DNA of 64,000 bases, taken from an uncultured Verrucomicrobia subdivision 3 bacterium (GTDB lineage Bacteria; Verrucomicrobiota; Verrucomicrobiia; Limisphaerales; UBA8199). The DNA lies in the NCBI GenBank assembly GCA_903913865.1, contig CAIWMU010000127.1, forward strand, positions 1 to 64,000, written 5' to 3'. The position numbers and the translations under genes are program-made. Below the pieces are notes generated by a model. That model had not been told where the DNA came from. It ran no database searches and worked only from the letters and a program-made list of their open reading frames with translations. This document shows, piece after piece, positions 59,766-64,000 of this stretch (position 1 is the stretch's first letter; each line of letters opens with the position of its first letter).

Positions 59766-60245
59766 ATGCGTCTACATGATTTGAAACCCCGCCCTGGTGC
59801 CAAGCACCGGACAAAGCGGCTTGGTCAGGGTGAGTCCAGCGGCCGTGGCAAGACCAGCGGTCGTGGTGGTAAAGGTCAGACTGCCCGCTCCGGCAGCTCC
59901 ATCCGTATTGGATTTGAGGGCGGTCAGATGCCCCTTATTCGCCGTATTCCCAAGCGCGGCTTCAACAACGCAAGGCATGCTACTGTTAACCTTCCGGTTA
60001 ATGTGGGCGACTTGAACGTTTTTGATGACGGCGCCCGGGTTGATGAGTCCGCATTGCGGAGCATCGGTCTTGCTTCCGGTCGTGCAAGCGGTATCAAGGT
60101 TCTTGGCACCGGCGAAATCACACGTAAACTCACAGTGGTTGCAGCTGGGTTCAGTGACACAGCAAAAGCAAAGATTGAGGCCGCGGGCGGGACCTGCGAG
60201 ATCGCAACGCGGAAGGCTGCACCTGCGCCCTCCGTTAAAGCCTAG
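59766..60245 (+). CDS. rplO: Ribosomal protein uL15
   Basis: 159 residues. MRLHDLKPRPGAKHRTKRLG, GRGKTSGRGGKGQTARSG and FEGGQMPLIRRIPKRGFNN are typical. rpmD (uL30), normally between rpsE and rplO, is absent: only 16 bp separate the two. Confidence 0.97.
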   Translation: MRLHDLKPRPGAKHRTKRLGQGESSGRGKTSGRGGKGQTARSGSSIRIGFEGGQMPLIRRIPKRGFNNARHATVNLPVNVGDLNVFDDGARVDESALRSIGLASGRASGIKVLGTGEITRKLTVVAAGFSDTAKAKIEAAGGTCEIATRKAAPAPSVKA

Positions 60246-60262
60246 TTCAGAAGTAACCAGCC

Positions 60263-61678
60263 ATGTTTGCCTCCATCGCCAACACGTTCAGCAACTGTTT
60301 CAAGATCCCGGAATTGAAATCCAGGATTTTGTATACCCTGCTGGTTCTGGCCATTTGCCGGCTAGCAGCAGTGGTAAGAATTCCAGGATTGGATGGGGCA
60401 GTCCTCGCGGAGTTTTTCAACCAACATCAGCAGAGTGGTGCCTCGGTGCTCGGCATGTATAGCATGTTCACTGGTGGTGCCCTTGAGCATTGTGCCATCG
60501 GTGCCTTGGGCATCATGCCTTACATCAGTGCCACGATCATCATACAGTTGCTCACTGCGGTGGTGCCCAAACTCAGCAAGCTGGCCCGTGAAGAGGGTGG
60601 AAGGACGAAGATTATTCAATATGGTCGTTATCTGACCGTTGCTCTCTGCTTGGGGCAGGGTCTTTTCATGGCCATGCAGTGGGAGAAGCCCGAGGGAATC
60701 TTTGGTCAGGGAATCGGCCAGCTGGTTCTCTACCCTGATACACAAATCTGGCTCTATCGGATACAGACCGTGCTCATGCTGACCACGGGAACCATGCTAT
60801 TGATGTGGTTGGGTGAGCAGATCACTGAAAGGGGTATTGGCAATGGTATTTCCCTTGTGATCACGATCGGGATTCTTGCCAGACTCCCACAGGCGGCCGT
60901 CGCTCTCAAGGATATGTTTTTCCCCGGTGTAAGCGGCATCGAAGCGAAGTTCAACCTGGGACATGCCGGGGCTTTGATACTGTTGCTTGCCGGTGTGATT
61001 GCCGGTGTCATTGCAATTACTCAGGCCCAGCGCAAAGTTCCTGTTCAATATGCGCAAAGGGCCGTTGGCCGGAAGATGTATTCTGGAGGAACCTCCTTCA
61101 TGCCGCTACGGGTTAATTACTCAGGTGTCATGCCGATCATTTTCGCCCAGGCTATCCTGATGTTTCCCCAAAAGTTCTTTCTCTTCGCAGGAAACTCACT
61201 TTCGGGCATGGGCAGCCCCGGCTTCAAGCTCATCGGTGATTTCTTTACCAGGTCAGCACGACTGCTGACAGAGGGGGCCTTCCTCTATATTCTTATCTAT
61301 TCCCTGATGATCCTGTTTTTCTCCTACTTTTGGGTCGCCACCCAGTTCAATGAACTGCAGATTGCCGACGACCTTAAGAAGAATGGGGGCTATATTCCAG
61401 GTGTCCGCCCGGGTCAGGCTACGAGCGAATATCTGCATAACGCCATGCATCGAATCACTCTGGCCGGTGCCATCTTCCTGACTGTTATCGCCATTATTCC
61501 GATCATTCTGGCGAGGGAATTGCAGATCCCGTATCCTGTTGCAACGTTCTTCGGTGGAACAAGCATGCTGATTTTGGTTGGTGTTCTTTTGGATACGATG
61601 AGACAGATGGAGTCGCACCTCCTGATGAGACATTACGACGGGTTCCTGAAGAAGGGTCGCATTCGCGGTCGGTTCTAG
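60263..61678 (+). CDS. secY: Protein translocase subunit SecY
   Basis: 471 residues with ten membrane helices, the channel of the Sec translocon. Typical stretches: GALEHCAIGALGIMPYISAT (plug and TM2 region), TERGIGNGISLVI, QAQRKVPVQYAQRAVGRKMY and LPLRVN-like FMPLRVNYSGVMPIIFAQ, and the C-terminal IADDLKKNGGYIPGVRPG. 17 bp after rplO. adk is not between secY and map. Confidence 0.98.
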   Translation: MFASIANTFSNCFKIPELKSRILYTLLVLAICRLAAVVRIPGLDGAVLAEFFNQHQQSGASVLGMYSMFTGGALEHCAIGALGIMPYISATIIIQLLTAVVPKLSKLAREEGGRTKIIQYGRYLTVALCLGQGLFMAMQWEKPEGIFGQGIGQLVLYPDTQIWLYRIQTVLMLTTGTMLLMWLGEQITERGIGNGISLVITIGILARLPQAAVALKDMFFPGVSGIEAKFNLGHAGALILLLAGVIAGVIAITQAQRKVPVQYAQRAVGRKMYSGGTSFMPLRVNYSGVMPIIFAQAILMFPQKFFLFAGNSLSGMGSPGFKLIGDFFTRSARLLTEGAFLYILIYSLMILFFSYFWVATQFNELQIADDLKKNGGYIPGVRPGQATSEYLHNAMHRITLAGAIFLTVIAIIPIILARELQIPYPVATFFGGTSMLILVGVLLDTMRQMESHLLMRHYDGFLKKGRIRGRF

Positions 61679-61718
61679 GCTATCGACGGACTCTGATGTG
61701 AGGCGTCCGTTCTGACCA

Positions 61719-62492
61719 ATGATCGTCATTAAGAACGAGAGGGATTTGGAAGCCATGCGACCGGCATGTTCGGTTGCGGCGATGGTTCTCTCAGAGGTAG
61801 CGGACTTCATCCAGCCAGGTATCACGACGATCGAGTTGGACGAGTTTGCTGCAAGCAGGATCAGGCAGCACGGTGCCAAAAGCGCCTTTCTCGGATACAA
61901 AAAGTATCCATGTCATGTGTGCATCTCGGTAAACGAGCAGGTTGTCCACGGGATAGCTGGACCCAGGCAGTTGAAGATGGGCGATATTGTTAGTTTGGAC
62001 GTTGGTGTTATCTACAACGGATTTATTGGTGACAATGCGCGGACGGTGGCGGTAGGCGGCTGCGGCGTTCTGGCCCAACGTTTGATGGAAGTGACCGAGC
62101 GTTCCCTATATTTGGGGATTGATCAGGCTCTTCCTGGAAATCGGGTTGTGGACATTTCGCGGGCCATACAGACCTATATTGAAGAGAATGGTTTTAGCGT
62201 CGTTCGTGAGTTCGTCGGTCATGGTGTAGGACGGTCCATGCACGAGGAGCCACAGATTCCCAACTATGTTGAGGGAAAGTCGAGTCCGAGGCTCAGGCCT
62301 GGGATGACTCTGGCGATTGAGCCGATGGTAAATGCCGGCAAGTCTCCGGTAAAAATTTTAAATGACGGCTGGACAGTGGTTACAAATGATGGTTCACTGT
62401 CTGCCCATTTTGAGCATACGATTCTGGTGACAGAATCAGGCCCCGAGATCATGACATGTGTGGGGAAGCTTCATTCGAAGTTGATGCATTGA
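61719..62492 (+). CDS. map: Methionine aminopeptidase, type I
   Basis: Removes the initiator Met. 257 residues. Metal and catalytic residues: His in CHVCISVNEQVVHGIAG, Asp in SLDVGVIYNGFIGDNART (two Asps), His in FVGHGVGRSMHEEPQI, Glu in LAIEPMVN, and Glu in AHFEHTILVTE. 40 bp after secY. Its last 37 bases overlap the infA reading frame. Confidence 0.97.
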   Translation: MIVIKNERDLEAMRPACSVAAMVLSEVADFIQPGITTIELDEFAASRIRQHGAKSAFLGYKKYPCHVCISVNEQVVHGIAGPRQLKMGDIVSLDVGVIYNGFIGDNARTVAVGGCGVLAQRLMEVTERSLYLGIDQALPGNRVVDISRAIQTYIEENGFSVVREFVGHGVGRSMHEEPQIPNYVEGKSSPRLRPGMTLAIEPMVNAGKSPVKILNDGWTVVTNDGSLSAHFEHTILVTESGPEIMTCVGKLHSKLMH

Positions 62493-62680
62493 TTTTGGAA
62501 GTGATGCCAAACCGCACGTGCTGGGTGGTGCTTGCGAATGGACACAAGTTGATTGGGTTTGTGCCTGGGTTGACCAGGCTCCAGCGCACGCTGCCCGTGG
62601 TGGGCCAGAAGGTGCGGATCCGGCTGTCGCCGTGCGATTTGTCGCAGGGCAGGATTTTACTGGAGACAGGCAGAAGTTAA
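62456..62680 (+). CDS. infA: Translation initiation factor IF-1, divergent
   Basis: 74 residues; S1/OB-fold. Binds the A site of the 30S subunit during initiation. The sequence is unusual but keeps the IF-1 pattern: [20 protein letters not shown] aligns with the LETLPNxxFxVxLxNGH stretch, and [18 protein letters not shown] with the VELSPYDLxxGRI end. HISGKMR is replaced by FVPGLTR. The ATG at 62456 gives 18 residues before MPN, as in E. coli, and makes the frame overlap map by 37 bp. The location between map and rpmJ is the classical infA position, which supports the call. Confidence 0.85.
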   Translation: MCGEASFEVDALILEVMPNRTCWVVLANGHKLIGFVPGLTRLQRTLPVVGQKVRIRLSPCDLSQGRILLETGRS

Positions 62681-62687
62681 ATTTTAT

Positions 62688-62801
62688 ATGAAAGTTCGCG
62701 CATCCGTGAAGAAGCTCTGCGAGAATTGTAAGATAATTCGTCGCAAGGGAGTGATTCGTGTCATTTGCACCAACGCCCGGCATAAGCAGCGTCAGGGTTA
62801 A
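62688..62801 (+). CDS. rpmJ: Ribosomal protein bL36
   Basis: 37 residues, found by translating the gap between infA and rps[21 protein letters not shown], then [13 protein letters not shown]. Zinc ligands Cys11, Cys14, Cys27 and His32 are all present, so it is the zinc-binding form. Confidence 0.97.
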   Translation: MKVRASVKKLCENCKIIRRKGVIRVICTNARHKQRQG

Positions 62802-62844
62802 GGGTTGATGGCCGGAATAAACATTTACAATTAAATAGAGACAT

Positions 62845-63240
62845 ATGGCTCGTATCATCGGAGTAGAAGTCCCGCCGCAAAAGCGCATTGACATTGCGCT
62901 TCGTTATATTTACGGCATCGGCCCCACAAACGCCTTGGAGATTTTGGCCCACGCCAAAATTGATCCGTCGGTCCGCGCAAAGGATCTTACGGAGCAGCAG
63001 CTTTCCCAGATTGTTCATGCCATTCAGGATGGCAAATATGTCATTGAGGGCGATTTGCGCCGGGAAATTGGCATGAACCTCAAGCGCCTGCAGGGTATCA
63101 AGTGCTACCGTGGGGTCCGGCATTTGCGCGGGCTTCCGGTTCGCGGCCAGAGAACGCAAACCAACGCCCGTACCCGCAAGGGACCGCGCAAGACGGTCGG
63201 TGTCACACGCAATCCCGGGGCCAAGACTGGAATTCACTAA
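62845..63240 (+). CDS. rpsM: Ribosomal protein uS13
   Basis: 131 residues. [34 protein letters not shown] and [20 protein letters not shown] with [12 protein letters not shown] are diagnostic. 43 bp after rpmJ. Confidence 0.98.
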   Translation: MARIIGVEVPPQKRIDIALRYIYGIGPTNALEILAHAKIDPSVRAKDLTEQQLSQIVHAIQDGKYVIEGDLRREIGMNLKRLQGIKCYRGVRHLRGLPVRGQRTQTNARTRKGPRKTVGVTRNPGAKTGIH

Positions 63241-63246
63241 TTAGTT

Positions 63247-63867
63247 ATGTCTGAAGAAACCAAAAAGAAACCTGCCGCTCCCAAGAAGGATGGCAAACAG
63301 GAAGCTGGGCCCGAAAAGGCCGCGGCCAAACCCGCAACTGGTGAAGGCCACCCTGCGAAAGCCTCTAAAAAGGCGGCAGCGACTGCGGATGGTGCTCCAG
63401 CCACTGCTGATGCTGCAGCTGCTGCAGTGCCCGTGCCGGCAGTAAGCGCCCCCACCGCCGCTGAGTTGCTCGCGGATGATATGGCGGGCAAGAAGATCAT
63501 CAAGGCGAAAGGTGCTAAGAACATCAGCGCCGGGATCGCCAATATTCTTGCCACATTCAACAACACCCACGTCAGCATCACTGACATGCAGGGGCATGTC
63601 ATCGGCTGGTCCACTTCGGGCAAGGTCGGTTTTAAGGGTTCTCGTAAGAGCACGGCCTATGCGGCACAACAGGTCGCACAGGATGCTGCTCGGCAGGCGA
63701 TGTCCCATGGCATGCGCGAAGTTGAAGTGCGGGTGAAGGGTCCTGGCTCCGGCCGGGAGTCCGCGATTCGGGCTCTTCAGGCGATTGGCCTGGAGATCAC
63801 GACCATCAAGGACGTCACTCCCGTTCCGCACAACGGTTGCCGCCCCCGGAAGAAGCGCCGCGTCTAA
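63247..63867 (+). CDS. rpsK: Ribosomal protein uS11 with a long N-terminal extension
   Basis: 206 residues, versus about 129 normally. The conserved core begins around [20 protein letters not shown] and includes [14 protein letters not shown] and [15 protein letters not shown], ending [13 protein letters not shown]. The first ~77 residues are low-complexity Lys/Ala/Pro ([20 protein letters not shown]..., then an Ala/Val/Pro run). ATG is 6 bp after rpsM with no alternative start near the core. Same style as the uS5 and uS17 extensions. Confidence 0.97.
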   Translation: MSEETKKKPAAPKKDGKQEAGPEKAAAKPATGEGHPAKASKKAAATADGAPATADAAAAAVPVPAVSAPTAAELLADDMAGKKIIKAKGAKNISAGIANILATFNNTHVSITDMQGHVIGWSTSGKVGFKGSRKSTAYAAQQVAQDAARQAMSHGMREVEVRVKGPGSGRESAIRALQAIGLEITTIKDVTPVPHNGCRPRKKRRV

Positions 63868-63900
63868 TTTTACATATCAATCTCAGGATCACTTTTAAGT

Positions 63901-64000
63901 ATGGCTCGTTATACAGGTCCCCGTGTTCGTATCAGCCGCAGGTTTGGTGTCCCCATCTTCGGCCCGTCTAAATATCTCGAGCGCCGGAATTACGGTCCCG
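63901..64000 (+). CDS. rpsD: Ribosomal protein uS4 (3' partial)
   Basis: The last 100 bases encode [20 protein letters not shown] followed by [13 protein letters not shown], the N-terminus of uS4, still open at the window end. It is the expected next gene after rpsK. Confidence 0.93.
   Translation, partial: MARYTGPRVRISRRFGVPIFGPSKYLERRNYGP

Overview
The window is about 60% GC and reads as chromosomal DNA from a member of the Verrucomicrobiota, most likely near the Limisphaerales/Pedosphaerales. This is inferred from gene content: a secreted DUF2961 (GH172) enzyme, Tat-exported Gfo/Idh/MocA and TIM-barrel proteins, secreted SGNH hydrolase, xenologue-rich collagen-like proteins of the type that open with a GQLxDGG.PANG.YDF module, prepilin-like proteins with an FTLIELL leader, a squalene-hopene cyclase, and C-terminal 'W...FYR/FFH' modules. 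No 16S gene is present to confirm it.

Positions 1-31 kb are an accessory, mostly metabolic and cell-envelope region. In order it holds the end of a large repeat-domain protein, a GH172-type enzyme, lnt, trxB, an EamA transporter, a MacA/MacB-like export system with two separate permeases, an SGNH hydrolase, a GGQ release-factor-like rescue protein, a tandemly duplicated two-gene cassette (a 160-residue secreted protein plus a collagen-like secreted protein), a YmdB-type phosphoesterase with xseA, a TIM-barrel isomerase-like protein, an EgtD-like methyltransferase coupled to a REC-DUF4388 protein, a HEAT-repeat protein, a Gfo/Idh/MocA oxidoreductase and galK. The gaps between these genes are unusually rich in short structured repeats and in short 8-10 nt periodic 'phrase' repeats. 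An 84-bp structured repeat lies on each side of the duplicated cassette.

Positions 31-45 kb hold signalling and sugar genes: a 1746-residue hybrid histidine kinase, a response regulator with an unrecognised C-terminal half, a prepilin-like protein, a ROK-family kinase, a GmhA-like isomerase, deoC with an aldehyde dehydrogenase, and htpG.

Positions 45-64 kb are core housekeeping: rpsP-khpA-trmD-rplS, hisS, an IHF/HU protein, shc-pyrD, then a long ribosomal operon running rplB-rpsS-rplV-rpsC-rplP-rpmC-rpsQ-rplN-rplX-rplE-rpsN-rpsH-rplF-rplR-rpsE-rplO-secY-map-infA-rpmJ-rpsM-rpsK-rpsD. It starts at rplB behind its own promoter, so the usual rpsJ-rplC-rplD-rplW genes are not upstream. rpmD and adk are absent from their usual slots, and rimM is absent from the trmD operon. 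infA is a divergent IF-1 overlapping the end of map. rpmJ was found by reading the gap between infA and rpsM.

The least ordinary items are the duplicated cassette with exchanged 3' modules, its flanking repeats, the phrase repeats, the REC-DUF4388/methyltransferase pair, and the divergent IF-1. I saw no CRISPR array, tRNA, rRNA, transposase or prophage.
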